Shown: positions 23,500 to 35,529 of the stretch, piece by piece
Layout: each line of letters begins with the position of its first letter
How positions within the stretch are numbered: position 1 is the first letter of the stretch
NCBI GenBank assembly: GCA_015680685.1
Contig: MNCI01002256.1
Coordinates: 52,971 to 116,970, forward strand
From: Gnetum montanum
Lineage: Eukaryota; Streptophyta; Gnetopsida; Gnetales; Gnetaceae
Direction: 5' to 3'
DNA length: 64,000 bases
Translations under genes and position numbers: made by a program
The notes under the pieces: generated by a model
The model's input: only the letters and a program-made list of their open reading frames with translations
Told to the model about the DNA's origin: nothing
Databases searched by the model: none

Positions 23500-25966
23500 A
23501 TGTTTAGTTGGGTTTTTGGCTTGAAAGAAAGTTCTTTTTCATGATCTTATTTCCAAACCACTTGGTTGAGGAATTGGCTATAAGTTAATAGCCCTCATTG
23601 CATTGCGTTATTGCGGTTGAGGCAGAATTTCTTCCAACATTAATGAAGTAGGAGGTAACTAGGTTGAGGGTGGAGGGACATATACAAAAACATGAGGAGG
23701 GTAATATGGATATGACGTTTCCCCTCTAGTAGATGGAGAATGTGTTCTGTAATACTTTGAAGGGTAGTAGTGATGTTGGAAGGTGAAGTGACTAGAAGAG
23801 TCACATGGAGAAATGAGTTGCTGAACATAGTACCCATATGAATCTAGTTACTAGTAAGGGTATTACTACCTTATGGGTGGCATCACCCATGACTATGGGT
23901 GCTACCACTTCTGTTATTGCTCATACGGTTGTGCTGGAGCTCCACTTGGATAGTAGGTTTGTTGTTGGTGGAATTGCCTAGGACTACCTTGAGGATAAGG
24001 AAACTTTTGGGTGCTTACCTTCTTGCTAGTCTAGGACTTAGAGCATACACCCTAGACTCCTACAAATGTGACATGATAAGGCAACATCCTTTAGGATTTT
24101 CGTATTGGTAGATGTCACATCCACTATCATCATCTGATTCTATCTTCACAACTTCTTCTACCATAGTAGCTTTGCCCTTACCTCTTTGGTAGGCATGTTC
24201 AGCTTCTCTTCACCTCCCACGATCATGATTACTACTCTGCTTTCTTGATTATTCTACAATTTTTAGAGTAGTTTGGAATTTTCATTCAATGAATCCCACA
24301 TTTTATCTACCTTGGCTGAAATTTTAAACATAGATTTTTGGATTGGCAAGATCTTTCTATTCACCACATCATTAAGTGATGAATCCTCCTCACTATCACA
24401 AAAGAAGACCTTCCTCTTTCTAATGGAAGGATCCCTATTATATTCTTTTGTACTTTCTCATTTTCTCAACCCACCTTCTTTCTTTGGTACTTGCTCAATC
24501 AGCCTTTGAATTTGATGGGCTGTTAGTTTTGACAATTGTCAATGGGCACAGACTCCAAGAGTTCTCCTCACTTCTGATCAAAGCCCATCTATGATATGGT
24601 GAAGTTATTCCTATTAAGAATAACCATGGCTAGGACATTTGTGCAATAGAGAATAGTATTAGCTCATGGATGTGTCCAAGAATTCATGCATCCCTTGATT
24701 CCATTCTTGGATTTGGTTCCTTAAGTGGGACACTCAATAGTACGTCTAATATTTGTCATTGAACAGTTCAAGCATTATACTTCACCATCTGATGGATTCT
24801 AGTTCTAAGGACAAGTACCAAATCTCTACTTCCTTAATGAGTATCCTTGGGAATAGCTTAAGCTTTTGCTAATCATTCTACATATTTTGTAAGACACATG
24901 CAACATGAAAGGCTTGAAGATGGTTCTGCAGATTTGAGTTATATCTCCCTTCAAACTTAGGGATATTGTTCATGTCTAGCCTCTTGATTTGACTATCATT
25001 TACATGGCTTGTAGGAATTCTCACTGTCTTTGTGATGTTTAGCATGCTTCAAGTGATTAGAAAAGGCTCATCATAATCATGGCCTTTATGGTGGCCATGG
25101 TGCTTATGATGTCCTCTACTACCCCTACTTTTGTGATGATGGACCTCCCTTGAATTCCTGCACCCTTGATCTTGACTTGCTCAATGGGCCTTATGATCAT
25201 TTTGATTTCATCGGTTACCTCCATCATGATCATGCCCTTTGTAGTTTCATTTAGAGCTAGAAGAGGAAGAAGATGATGATGAAGGTGAAGAGGAAGGAGA
25301 ACTAGCACGACCATGGTACCTGCTAGCCCCTCTTTGGTGGTCATGGTCACGATGATGATCATGATGCTTATCCTTAGCTCTTCCATGATCCTCCTTCATA
25401 GATACCTTTTGATCATGGCATCCATTCTTACCAGAGCTAAGATTATGGATAGTAGACTATAGGTTCTAGTTTTGGCCTTCTTGGAAAAGGTCAAAAAGAG
25501 GAGTTTCATTGAACGTAGAGCTCTTAGAGAAGAAGCCCTTACAGTCTCTCTTGTATAGTAGGAATGAGGAGCCATTGGACTATTTTCCCTTCATACTTTC
25601 ATAACACTTCTCTTGCTACTGACCCCTTTTATGTTATGCATCTATGGGATGGTACTGCCTAGCATCACTATCCTACACAACATATTCAAAATGAAGTCTC
25701 TGTAGACCCAACCTCATAAGAGTGCGTTGGAGCATCGTAGGAATGGATCGATTAGGTGATAACATAATGTTGCACTCCAAGTCCCACCACCGCATATGTT
25801 CATCTTGGAATATGATGAAGGTGAAGTTGTACACATACTCATTAGGATGAGCATATACCACCCTGTATTGGTGGGGCACTTGCTGATCTATTTGTTCAAT
25901 TTTTTGCCAATTGGATGCTTTCTTAAACTTAGATGGAGAATCACTTTTTTGAGAAGGAGAAGACAT
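23500..25966 (-). pseudogene. element A gag
   Basis: The start ATG at 25966 opens MSSPSQKSDSPSKFKKASNW. The N-terminal 98 residues are homologous to the gag start of C (VVYAHPNEYVYNFTFI against VLYTHPNGFVPNFTFI). A linker rich in His, Asp and Gly (25390-25057 in another frame), the capsid-like region with the retrotransposon gag domain (about 24900-24500) and a Pro/Tyr-rich tail (24000-23600) follow in shifted frames. Element C is inserted only 6 bp upstream of this ATG. Confidence 0.75.
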
Positions 25967-25967
25967 T

Positions 25968-25972
25968 CTAAG
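25968..25972. repeat. target-site duplication of element C (left copy; right copy 60959-60963)
   Basis: CTAAG on the left, CTAGG on the right, differing by one transition. After removing C and one copy, the sequence of A runs from its leader into its gag ATG as in element C itself. Confidence 0.7.
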
Positions 25973-26848
25973 TGATGAGTCATTGTTGGTTGGCTACATC
26001 AATGAGGCCTTGTTGATGTAGTTGACTACGTTAATGAGGCTCCATTGATGCATCTTGCCCTGCATTGATGAGGCCCTATTGATGCAATTTTTGTCTATCG
26101 CCTATAAATATGTGCATATAGCCGCATTTATGGTAATCTAGATTTCAATAGCAGTGAAGCTCTTGAATTTTTTTCATTCAAAAGTTAGAATTTTTTCCCT
26201 TGAGTGCCTGTAGCAGGAGTCATTGAGTGTATGGATCTTTATTCGAGCATTGTTGTACCTGAGCATGACAATGTGTGCGAAAATAAAGACGAGCTTTCTA
26301 ATAAACCTTGCAGCACTTTGGATAGATTAACTATTTTATTTATGTATTCAATTATTTGTTAATTGTTCTCAATTATTTTGCAAATATTTTCCAAAAATTG
26401 AGTTAATGAGGTAATTAAGCTAGATAGATTAAATACATAAGTACGATCGCTTTGAGCGTAACATGTATTTGCTTGGTAATCCCAACAACGTTATTGCTTG
26501 GTATACCTAGTAGCATAGCGTTTGGTTGCCCAGCAATAGATACATGGGTTCAGGACATGTAAGAAAAGTGGAAATGGATACTTATGTTAGGATTAATTAA
26601 ATGTTAGTAAATTAGTTAATCTAGACTAGTTAATCAAATTGCTTTTATCTACATTTAAGCACCAACTTATAAAATACAAAATGATAAAAATTGGATGCCT
26701 CAGTTACACTTAACCATAAGTGTAATTAGGAAGACAATGATTGAACTTAAGGTTAGATTCACTTCCTAAAGGGCTAGTGCACTGGAAATGATAAAGTTTG
26801 TGGAATTTGACTGGATCATGCGTAAACGCTTGTGATTTGTATGGTTCG
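25973..26848 (+). repeat. element C 5' LTR, part 1 (part 2 is 32779-32809)
   Basis: It begins TGATGAGTCATTG. The U3 (to about 26100) has about three units of a 33-bp repeat (ATTGATGAGGCCCTATTGAT-type), directly followed by CCTATAAATA (26101-26110). R-U5 matches the 3' LTR at 60012-60958. Element B entered at 26849; the last 31 bp of the LTR, ending CTCATCA, are found after B. Confidence 0.88.
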
Positions 26849-27637
26849 TGATGAATCATGGTTTACCAGGTGTTGATATTAGACCCTTGACATTGGACCC
26901 TTGACATTGAGCCCTTGATGCTGTACCCTTAACATCAAACCCTTGACATCGGACCCTTGAGATCGGACTTGCGATATTGGGTACACGATATTGTGGCCTA
27001 GATAACGATATCAGGTACAAGATATCATGATTCCTATGTAAGCCTATAAATATACCTTTGGGTGCACAGGAAAAGTAGAGTCAGTTAAAGTTAAAGTTAA
27101 TGTTAGAATAGAGTCTTTTTTGTTCATTTTTAGTTCATCTTAACCCTTTTCCCAGTGCATGCCCATAGTGTAATGATTGTAATTGTATAGAACCTTTATT
27201 CAAGTGTGACGTACTTGGACACGCACATGACTGACAATAAAGATTGAGATTACTTCATCATTGTAGCATTCACTTAGTTTTAATTGCATAATTTTTATTG
27301 TACATGAGGTCCAAGATGTGTACGGATGATTAAGGGACGGATGCTCATCACACTTAGGCTAGCTTAGATTCTCTTCTCCCACTTCCTCTTAGCTTAAAAC
27401 AAAGTTATTTTCCATTGCCTCTAGGAGTAGCACTAGTTTAGGCCCACATCATACACCTCACTTTGGACTAAATCATATGTGACAAAGCAAATACTAGTCC
27501 AAGTGGGAAGACAACAAACTGCAATCAACGTGTAAGTATTTAGATACCACAACTAGTCCATATGCGGAGTTCGACCGGATCGTGCATACACGCTCATATT
27601 CATATGGTTGAGTGTAGGGGTACCTCGCCACTCATCA
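26849..27637 (+). repeat. element B 5' LTR
   Basis: TGATGAATCA...CTCATCA. The U3 contains six 14-bp units (26884-26967, consensus CCCTTGACATTGGA), followed by several GATATC/GATATT words (26969-27030) and CCTATAAATA at 27043-27052. About 150 bp present in the 3' LTR after ATTCACTT are missing here near 27295. Confidence 0.88.
26884..26967. repeat. 14-bp tandem array in U3 of element B (6 units)
   Basis: Six consecutive units of CCCTTGACATTGGA type, each starting CCCTT. The 3' LTR has five related units at 31872-31941. The array lies 80-160 bp upstream of the TATA box. Confidence 0.85.
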
Positions 27638-27657
27638 TTGGTGCCATTGCCAAGGAT
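27638..27657 (+). other. element B primer-binding site, tRNA-Asp type
   Basis: TTGGTGCCATTGCCAAGGAT directly follows the LTR. It matches the complement of a plant tRNA-Asp 3' end (TGGCGCCGTTGCCGGGGA) except for C-to-T/G-to-A type changes. Confidence 0.8.
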
Positions 27658-27770
27658 GGTGCTAGTTATCTAGATTAGTTATATCATACAGGATCACTAT
27701 AACAAAGTATTCATGATATAGCTTTTAGAAAAGAAATTAATTTCAACTAAGTCACACACGATTCACAACA

Positions 27771-29815
27771 ATGTCTCTCTCACAAAACTATGACAACACA
27801 ACAACTAATAACATAATTCATTGGAGAACCAATGAATTATATGATGATGAAGATGAAGTTTGGAGTACTCAATCCTATGCAGGGGTATCGTATGTACATA
27901 AACAAAGACAACATTGTCCCAACTCACAAATTCATAACTTACCTAGTGATGATGAACCCTTGATGGCCACTAAGAGCCTAATGCATATACAAGAGGTTGT
28001 TTGAATATCCCATAGGCATCGCAAGGAAAGTCGTCTACCCATGCTTGATTTAAAAAACTTTTCCAAGTTTTTAGGAGGCTATGATTTAGATTTACAACAT
28101 CATTTACAAGCCTTCCATGATGCCTATGTATGGAAAAATATTGATAATGGATGAAAAAAACTTAAGCTCTTTCCTATGACACTCATTGGCCAAGAAAAAT
28201 TATGGTACAGATCCTTAAAACCAAAATGAATTCATAGATGGCCAACAATGGAAGAAATCTTTACTGAATGATATCAAACCTATGCTAGAGTGTCAGCCTT
28301 AAGGAGACAAATCCAAGAATGGAAACAAGGGCAACATGAAACCTCAGACATGGCCTTAGAAAGATACTATTCTTTGTTAAACAAATGCCTAGGCCATGGG
28401 TTCTCTGAGGAGGGGCTAATGTATCACATCATGGATGGACTTCATAATGAAATGAGGGAGACTCTAGGGATGTATGCCTTAGGTCAACTATATGAGCTAT
28501 AGACCCACCAACTCCAAGAGCTTATCCAATGGGTAGCAAAAGAAGAAGGAGAAATAGCTAAATGGGAGAATGTTGAAAGTTCTCAATAGGACCAAAATCT
28601 CAACTTAGCAAGGGTCCATGATCATGAAGAGGAGAAATCAACTTACTTCAAGGAGGTGGAATCATCTTTTCCAATCCTACAATCACTAGATGAAATAGAG
28701 GCACAGATTAATAAGATGATGAAATGGGTACATAAAAAATATGGATAATATGCTAACATTAGTAGAGGTAGAACTATGCCAAATCAGGAAACAGGACAGG
28801 ACACCATGCAACAATTAGAACGAAGGGTTGAAGATAATAAGAATAGGAGATCAACTACCAATCCTACGTATTCATGTAATTTTTGTCTATACGATCACTC
28901 CAAAGGCTAATGCCGAATCTTGTCACATTTACATGAGCATTAGGGAGGAATGCTACATCCAGATTTCATACAAAAATACCAAGTTCAATTACAATGGCAA
29001 AAACCCTAGTCATGGGGGAAACCACCACCAACTAGACCATACCCTTTGTATGTCCCAATGCCAAATGCTTATTATGTTCAGCATCCTATTCCCCAACTGG
29101 GTCAACATCCTCTATCTCACAACATTGTTATCATTCTCCTGAGTACTATAAGCCCATGTCTTCTCCAACAAGATCACCACCTCATGTTCCTTATACTTCT
29201 CTTTACCCTTAATATTCTCATCCTTCACCTCCTTCTACATTGCCACCAATAGTACTAGAAGGATTTGCACCACAGCATCAACCCACAAATGTTACTTGTG
29301 CTTCTACTGTCAATCGTAGTGGGAATCCTCCAAAACATCAAAGGCATCCCTTCTTTAGACATGACCGTAGAAAGGGACAACATAGTTCCAAGACCACTAC
29401 ATCCTCCCACTTAGCAGAAGTTCAACACTATGGTGCATCTTTCTCCTCAAACCCAATGCCTTTTGTTACCTGATCTGGGCCACCAATTAACAGTCCAAAA
29501 ACCATGTGGACCAATGAATATAATCATGTAGGGAGACATATTGATCCTTGCATATCATCTTATGGTCATAGGTGCCATCGTTGGTCAGCTCCTTATCACA
29601 TGACCACATCTTATAATCTGGCCCACTATGCCTACTACAATCAAGTGTGTGAACCCCAATTTGGGTATATTTCTACCACCACCTCAAAAGATACCTGGTG
29701 GTCTTGATATGATTGGTCCCCAACATTTCCAACATGCATGGATCCACATTTTCCATTTATTAATTCTAGCCATGCTCAACTGTTTAGTTATGGGGGATAT
29801 CCTCCATTCTAACAA
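27771..29815 (+). pseudogene. element B gag
   Basis: It starts MSLSQNYDNTTTNNIIHWRT. After an early stop, the gag domain follows: FLGGYDLDLQHHLQAFHDAY, LWYRSLKPK, then RRQIQEWKQGQHETSDMALE and IMDGLHNEMRETLGMYALG. An incomplete zinc-knuckle-like CNFCLYDHSKG lies at about 28875. A Pro/Tyr/Gln-rich tail runs to about 29815 (SYGGYPPF). It is homologous to the gag of C in 33850-34800. Stops are mostly TAA or TAG where CAA, CAG or TGG is expected. Confidence 0.8.
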
Positions 29816-29829
29816 GCAGAATTAGTAAA

Positions 29830-31836
29830 TATTTTTCCTTTTCTTTAATTTTACAATTTTTTGTTTTCAAATTTTTTCATTTCTAATTTATTATTTTATC
29901 TTTTTGTATGTAATCTCATCTATAAATAAAACACTCATGTAACTAGTTGGTTGAGGGGTTGTTCTATGTTATCGAGTCACAAGTGACATTATTTGGACAG
30001 TTCCACAACATCCACCCACCCATTCTATTAATAAGAGGTTCTACTCTAGGTACAATGATATTCTTGTCATCATGAAAACTTAAAAGCAATTTTGTGCTCA
30101 TTATGCCTAGAGCAAAAAATGATGGACTAAGAAGGAATGGCCAAGGTGTGACATCAATGGGACTTGTGGATTCTCTTTGGTGACATCTGTAGGTGCTATT
30201 ATGTAGCCTGGTTGTACTAAGATCCTTGTAGATCTAATGAAAAATGAGAGTAAGAGTAATAAAAGGCACTCAATAAAGAAACTCAATGCTATTCTAGGGG
30301 TCCCACTAGAAAGACATGCATCCATGCTTGAAGGTTGGCGGCTTCTCCAGTTCATTGTTGGAAAGGAAAAAGTGCCAAAGTGACTGAAAAAAAAGAAAAA
30401 GAGAGAAAAGAGGATGAACCACACAAGAAAAGATCAAAGAAAAATTGTGTGTGTGTGCTGCAGATTCCAAATCACTCCTCCCTTAGACAAAATGCCAAGT
30501 GATCGTGCGCCTTGCTATTGTGGTGCGCTTATGGTTGCCCATCCTTGGATGAAACAATGTGATGTCACTGATCGAAGGAATGGACTTGATCTTGATTTTG
30601 AAGCAACAGGTTAATGACACATTAATCACACCCTACACTCAAGATTCATTGTATCTTGAGCTAGTTACCTCATGTCCCAATCTCTACAATCCCTTCTACA
30701 ATTCATCCCATCTGGTTCATGTATTTGTGATCCGTGTCTTATGTAGCATTGAATTCACACCTCATTACGGTGGTATCTACATGTGTGTGTTTTGTGAAAC
30801 TAGCGTGGATTACATTTAATCCTTTTAGTGCCTACATACATTTTAAGGTGTGGTTACGCAAGGGCATTATAGGTTGGAACCTGCTTTGGGGAGGACCCAC
30901 TTATGTGACTTTTGTAATTTGTACTTGTTGCACACCACCACATCATTTTATACCCTCCAAGTACTTCATTGCCAAATCTATTCTTTCCTTTGTCATCATT
31001 TTATCAAATGTTTCTCAAAACCATTACACGTCCTTTTATGTGGCACCTAAACAAACTAGGTTTGACATTAAACTTTTAGGGAAACTTCTTTGAAAAAATT
31101 TCTAGCTCTAAAATCACACTAAGCAAAGAATTCAACATTTATAAAAGGTAATGAGTAAGGTATGGAATAATTGAACTTATTTCAATAACCTTAGTAACAA
31201 TTGATCTTTGTATGATTATAGATGGCCCCTAAAAGAGGACAAAAAAGAAGACCTTCTCAAGGTTCAACTAAATGCCTAGGGGGAGGTAGAGGCCAAGGAA
31301 CTCATGCAGAACATGCAGAGTAGGAGGCACAATCATTCAACATCCATTAAGAAACTCCTATCATTACACAATCTAGCCAAGAAAAAAAGTGGAGAGGTCA
31401 GGGCCTAAGCCTATGAAGAGGAATGATAGCTATTTGCGGCATGGCATGTCAAGGCCAATCAAGTGTTCCCATAGCTACTGTGTCCATGGGAAGTGCCGAC
31501 TCCATCAAATAGTGGAACATCGACATGGATGGCTCATAATCCTTGGATAGAAGAGGAGAAACGTGAGGCAGTTCTTCAATGGTATCAATCTCAGAAGCCT
31601 GGAGCATAGGACAAAGGAAAGGCACTCATGGAGGAGGCACCACTATCAAAAGCCCCATGAGTTCCACAAGTTTTTTCTTTTGTGTTTGTGTCCAAATTTT
31701 TTTTAGTTTCACATTGTGGCACGAAACAGTCCATGGTCATTCAATAATCTCATACCTATCCCTTATTTGTAATTGAATGAACTTGTTCCTCACTTTCTTT
31801 AACTCGAGGATGAGTTGTTATTCAGTCGTGAGGGTA
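29830..31836 (+). other. element B 3' interior with start of a second ORF
   Basis: No pol sequence was found. GGGGAGGACCCACTTATGTG near 30890 matches the post-pol region of C near 40534. At 31222 an ATG opens MAPKRGQKRRPSQGSTKCLG, which lines up with the second ORF of C (ATG 41347/41772), preceded by similar leader sequence (TGATTATAGATG). It stops after 33 codons and decays. A weak polypurine tract (CGTGAGGGTA) ends at 31836. Confidence 0.6.
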
Positions 31837-32778
31837 TGATGAATCATGGTTTGCCAGGTGTTGATATCAGATCCTTGACATTAGACACTTGATGCCGAAC
31901 CCTTGACATTAGATCCTTGACATTGGATGCTTGACATTAGACTTGCGATATCAAACCTATGATATCGGGTACACGATATCGTGGCCTGGATAACGATATC
32001 GGGTACATGGTGTAAGCCTATAAATACACCTTTGGGCACACAAGAAAATTAGAGTCAGTTAAACTTAAAGTTAGTGTTAGAATAGCGTATTTTTTGTTCA
32101 TTTTTAGTTCATCTCAACCCTTTCCCTAGTGCATGCCCATAGTGTGATGATTGTAATTATACAGAACCTTTATTCAAGTGTGACGTACTTGGACATGTGC
32201 ATGATCAACAATAAAGATCAAGATTACTTCATCATTGTAACATTCACTTATTTTTAATTGGTTAATTGTTATTGTTATTTATTGCTTTCTTAATTAATTT
32301 TCTTTACCTTCCTTTACTATCCCTGTTATTAAATGCAGAATGAGTATGACTTAATCACGAGCATTTAAGTGTGACTACTTGGTAACCCAGTAGCATATCT
32401 AGGAGAGCTCAAGTAATATATGCTTGGTAATCCTAGAAGTAGTACATGAGGTCCAAGATGTGTACGAATGATTAAGGGAAAAATGCTCATCACACTTAGG
32501 CTAGCTTAGATTCTCTTCTCCCACTTCCTCTTAGCTTAAAACAAAGTTATTTTCCATTGCCTCTAGGAGTAGCACTAGTTTAGGCCCACATCATACACCT
32601 CACTCTGACTAAACCATACTTGACAAAGTAAATACTACTCCAGGTGGGAAGACAATGAACTATGATCAACATGTAACTATCTAGATACTACAACTAGTCC
32701 ATTTGTGGAGTTGGATTGGATCATGTGTACACGCTCGTATTCATATGGTCTAGTGTAGGGGTACCTCGCCACTCATCA
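31837..32778 (+). repeat. element B 3' LTR
   Basis: TGATGAATCA...CTCATCA, 942 bp. It contains the 14-bp array (five units, 31872-31941), GATATCGGGTACACGATATC (31965-31984) and further GATATC words, then CCTATAAATA around 32017, and an R-U5 with CTTGGTAACCCAGTAGC-type words at about 32380 that the 5' LTR lacks. Confidence 0.88.
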
Positions 32779-32809
32779 GTTGGGCATAGGGGTAGCTCGC
32801 TGCTCATCA

Positions 32810-32829
32810 TTGGAGCCATTTTTGGGGAT
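32810..32829 (+). other. element C primer-binding site, tRNA-Asp type
   Basis: TTGGAGCCATTTTTGGGGAT follows the C LTR end at 32809, a decayed match to the tRNA-Asp complement. Its position right after the LTR fragment confirms that 32779-32809 is the displaced end of the C 5' LTR. Confidence 0.75.
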
Positions 32830-32963
32830 TTTATTGTGAAATGTGTGCTATTTAGGTCTAAGTGAATACCATTATATTGTTGTACGAACCTAAAGGTCAA
32901 TATCATTCCCACTAGACATAAAAATTATAAAAGCACACTGACAGTTTCATTTTATTTTGCACA

Positions 32964-35520
32964 ATGTCATCTTCTTCTTGCAAGCTTGAAGATACCAAAC
33001 TATTGATCCCACAAGAATGCAAGGTGCTATACACTCATCCAAATGGGTTTGTACCAAATTTCACCTTCATCCTACATCATGATGAACAGATGCAATGGCG
33101 TAATATGGAGGGCAACATAGTCTTGCCCCCTGATCGATCTGTGCTTGGGATGCTATTCAAAACCCTTAAGAATTTGGGCATAGCAGATCTTCATGAGTAG
33201 TACATTATGGATGGATACAATACTCAAAAATACTATTCCACTAACACATAACATAAATGAGAAAAACATCAGGAGAAACTCCATCAAGCTACAAAGGAAA
33301 AGAATTACACTAACCCCTTGTTCCTACTAGATCAAGAGGACAATGAGGATCCTCCCTTGGAAGGTTCTCAACATGAAGATTCTCCACCCCTTTGCTACTG
33401 ATGGTGAGGGAATGAACTTGACCCTGCAATTGACTATTCATAATTTTGGGTTAGGAAAGAATGATAGCCAAGGTAGGAACTTGGGTGAACATCATAGCAA
33501 CAAGGGATCTAAGGATGGTAATTGTAACAAGTGCAAGAGTGGTGGTAGACACCATGGTGGCAATGGCGGTCCATTTTCCTCTTCATCCTCTTCATCTAAT
33601 TTTGAATACTTCTCTTCATTTGATGATTCTCATGGAGCCATCATCGAAACAACCATGATGAAGGTGGTCAACAAAATAACAATGACCATGAAGGCCACCA
33701 AAATTGAAGGGGTGGTTGAAAGCATCATCGACGTCATCAACACAACGATGATGATGAACATTTATTGGTGACTTAGAGTATGCTCAAAATTGCTGAGGTA
33801 GTAAAAATCCCAACCAGGCATATGAAGGAAAGTTAGATCAAGTACCTAGATATGAATAATATTCCAAGATTTGAAGGGGGATACAATTCTGATCCGTAGA
33901 GACATCTACAAGCTTTTCAAGATGTTTGTGCATTACAGAACATAGAAAATAAGTGGCAAAAATTCAAGATTTTCTTAAGGACACTCATTAAGGAAGCTGA
34001 AAGTTGGTTTCAGTCCTTGTAACCAAAATCTATCTAAAGATGGAGTACCATTTTAGAATTGTTCAATGACAAATACTAGACATACTCAAGAGTGTCTAAT
34101 TTGAGAAGGCGAATCCAAGGTTGGAAACAAGGAGCACATGAACCCTTGGATGCTACCATGGGTTAATACTATTCACTCTTACACTGATGCCCTAGCCATG
34201 GTTATTCTCAGAGGTAACAACTTCATCACATCATAGATGGGCTCAGAGTAGAAACCAGAAGAACCCTTGGGGTGTATGTTTAAGGAAGAACCCTTGGGGT
34301 GTATGTTTAAGAAAGATTGTTTGAAATGAGAGCTCATTAGATCCAAAGGTTAATTGAGTAGGTAGCAAAAGAAGAAGGTGAGCTATAAAAGAGGGAAAGT
34401 GTTAAAGAATATAATAGGGACCCATCTATTAGAAAACAAGAGGTCCAATTTTTGACGAGGTGGAGTCACCACTTGATGCAGTGGTAAACAGAAAGACCTT
34501 GCCCATCCAAAAATTTGTTTATGATATTTTAGCCAAGGTTGAAAAGTTATGGGACTATTTGGATGAAAAGTTTTAAACTACTTTAAAGATTGTTAAAGAA
34601 TCCAAAGAGAAATATAGTGATCGTAATCGCAGGAGGTGAAAAGAAGTTGAACGTGCCTACCAAAGAGGTAAGGGAAAAGTTACTATAGTAGAGGAAGTTA
34701 TTGAGTTTGACTTTGATGATAAAGCTAAATGTGACATCTGTCAATATGAATATCTAAAGGGATGTTGCCCTATGATGTCACACTTACAAGAGTCTGGAGT
34801 GTACACATTGAATCCTGCTTAGCACGTAGGCAAGCTCCAAGATGATTGCCTTATCCTCAAGGTAGTTCAAGAAAGTTCCACCAGAAAAAACAAGCTTAAT
34901 ACCCAAGTGGAACTCCTCCACAACCATACAAACAATACCAATAGTGGTATCAATTACAATTGTGGGGAATGCCACCACCAAGGCAGCAGTATCCTTTTAG
35001 GCAATTAGATCCATATGGGTACTATGCTCAGTAGCTCATCTCCCCTAGGAGTTTGGTAAGTCATGCATCATTCTAGCATAACTATTACTCTCTAGAGTAC
35101 CATTGAACACATTCACCATCTACTTAAGGAAAAAACCCATATCCATATCCTTATCATCCTTCACATCCATTTGCACCTACACCTCCACCTTGAACTTAGT
35201 TACCTCCTACTCTATCTATGCAAGGTGAGATTTGTTCATAGCTACAACAACAAAATGCTACAAGGGTTGTACACTCACAACTAATTTTTCAACCAAGTGG
35301 TCTGGATAATCGATCAAGGAAACGACCTTTCTTTTGGCCTAGCAGTCCTCTCCAGCCCTCATAACCTACTCTGGCTAATCACCCTACATCTTCATCACCC
35401 TCATCCTTTACATCAAATACCTTTGAGTGCCCTTCAAGCCAAGTGCCACCTAGGGTTCACATTATAATGCTAACTCATGCTATTTTTAATTGAATTAAGG
35501 TTGGCAACCTTCCTACAAAA
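32964..35520 (+). pseudogene. element C gag
   Basis: It starts MSSSSCKLEDTKLLIPQECK and the first 78 residues are continuous. A Ser/Gly/His/Asp-rich linker follows (33500-33770). The gag domain is at about 33830-34330 (IPRFEGGYNSDP, HLQAFQDVCALQ, RRRIQGWKQGAHEP), and a zinc-knuckle-like CDICQYEYLKGCCPMMSHL at about 34733-34790. A Pro/Gln/Tyr-rich tail runs to about 35450. A 27-bp unit is duplicated at about 34257-34310, repeating RTLGVYV in frame. Frameshifts and stops are frequent. Confidence 0.78.
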
Positions 35521-35529
35521 AGATCCGAT

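Larger units (their letters stand above)
26849..32778 (+). mobile_element. element B: gag-only, non-autonomous LTR retrotransposon inside the 5' LTR of C
   Basis: 5' LTR 26849-27637, primer site 27638-27657, gag 27771 to about 29815, a non-coding stretch with a remnant of a second ORF, and 3' LTR 31837-32778. Flanks GTTCG (26844-26848) and GTTGG (32779-32783) form a 4-of-5 target duplication, and removal restores the C LTR end as seen at 60928-60958. The 4.2-kb interior has no protease, RT or integrase, so it must have used proteins of a relative. This fits the TR-GAG class. LTR identity is about 92% by eye outside indels. Confidence 0.87.

Noticed and set aside
25057-25386. Met/Ile-rich 109-codon minus-strand frame
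   Set aside because: It is a shifted frame of the His/Asp/Gly-rich gag linker of element A, with a composition no real protein domain would have.
16785-26848. Pairing the LTRs at 16785-17630 and 25973-26848 as one element
   Set aside because: They are in opposite orientation and have different U3 sequences. Their true partners are 61121-61999 and 60012-60958.
26884-26967. CRISPR-like regular array
   Set aside because: The units are contiguous, without spacers, and lie in an LTR of a plant retrotransposon.
33343-33771. 142-codon frame as a separate gene
   Set aside because: It overlaps the gag of element C; its C-terminal half is the wrong frame of the His/Asn-rich linker.
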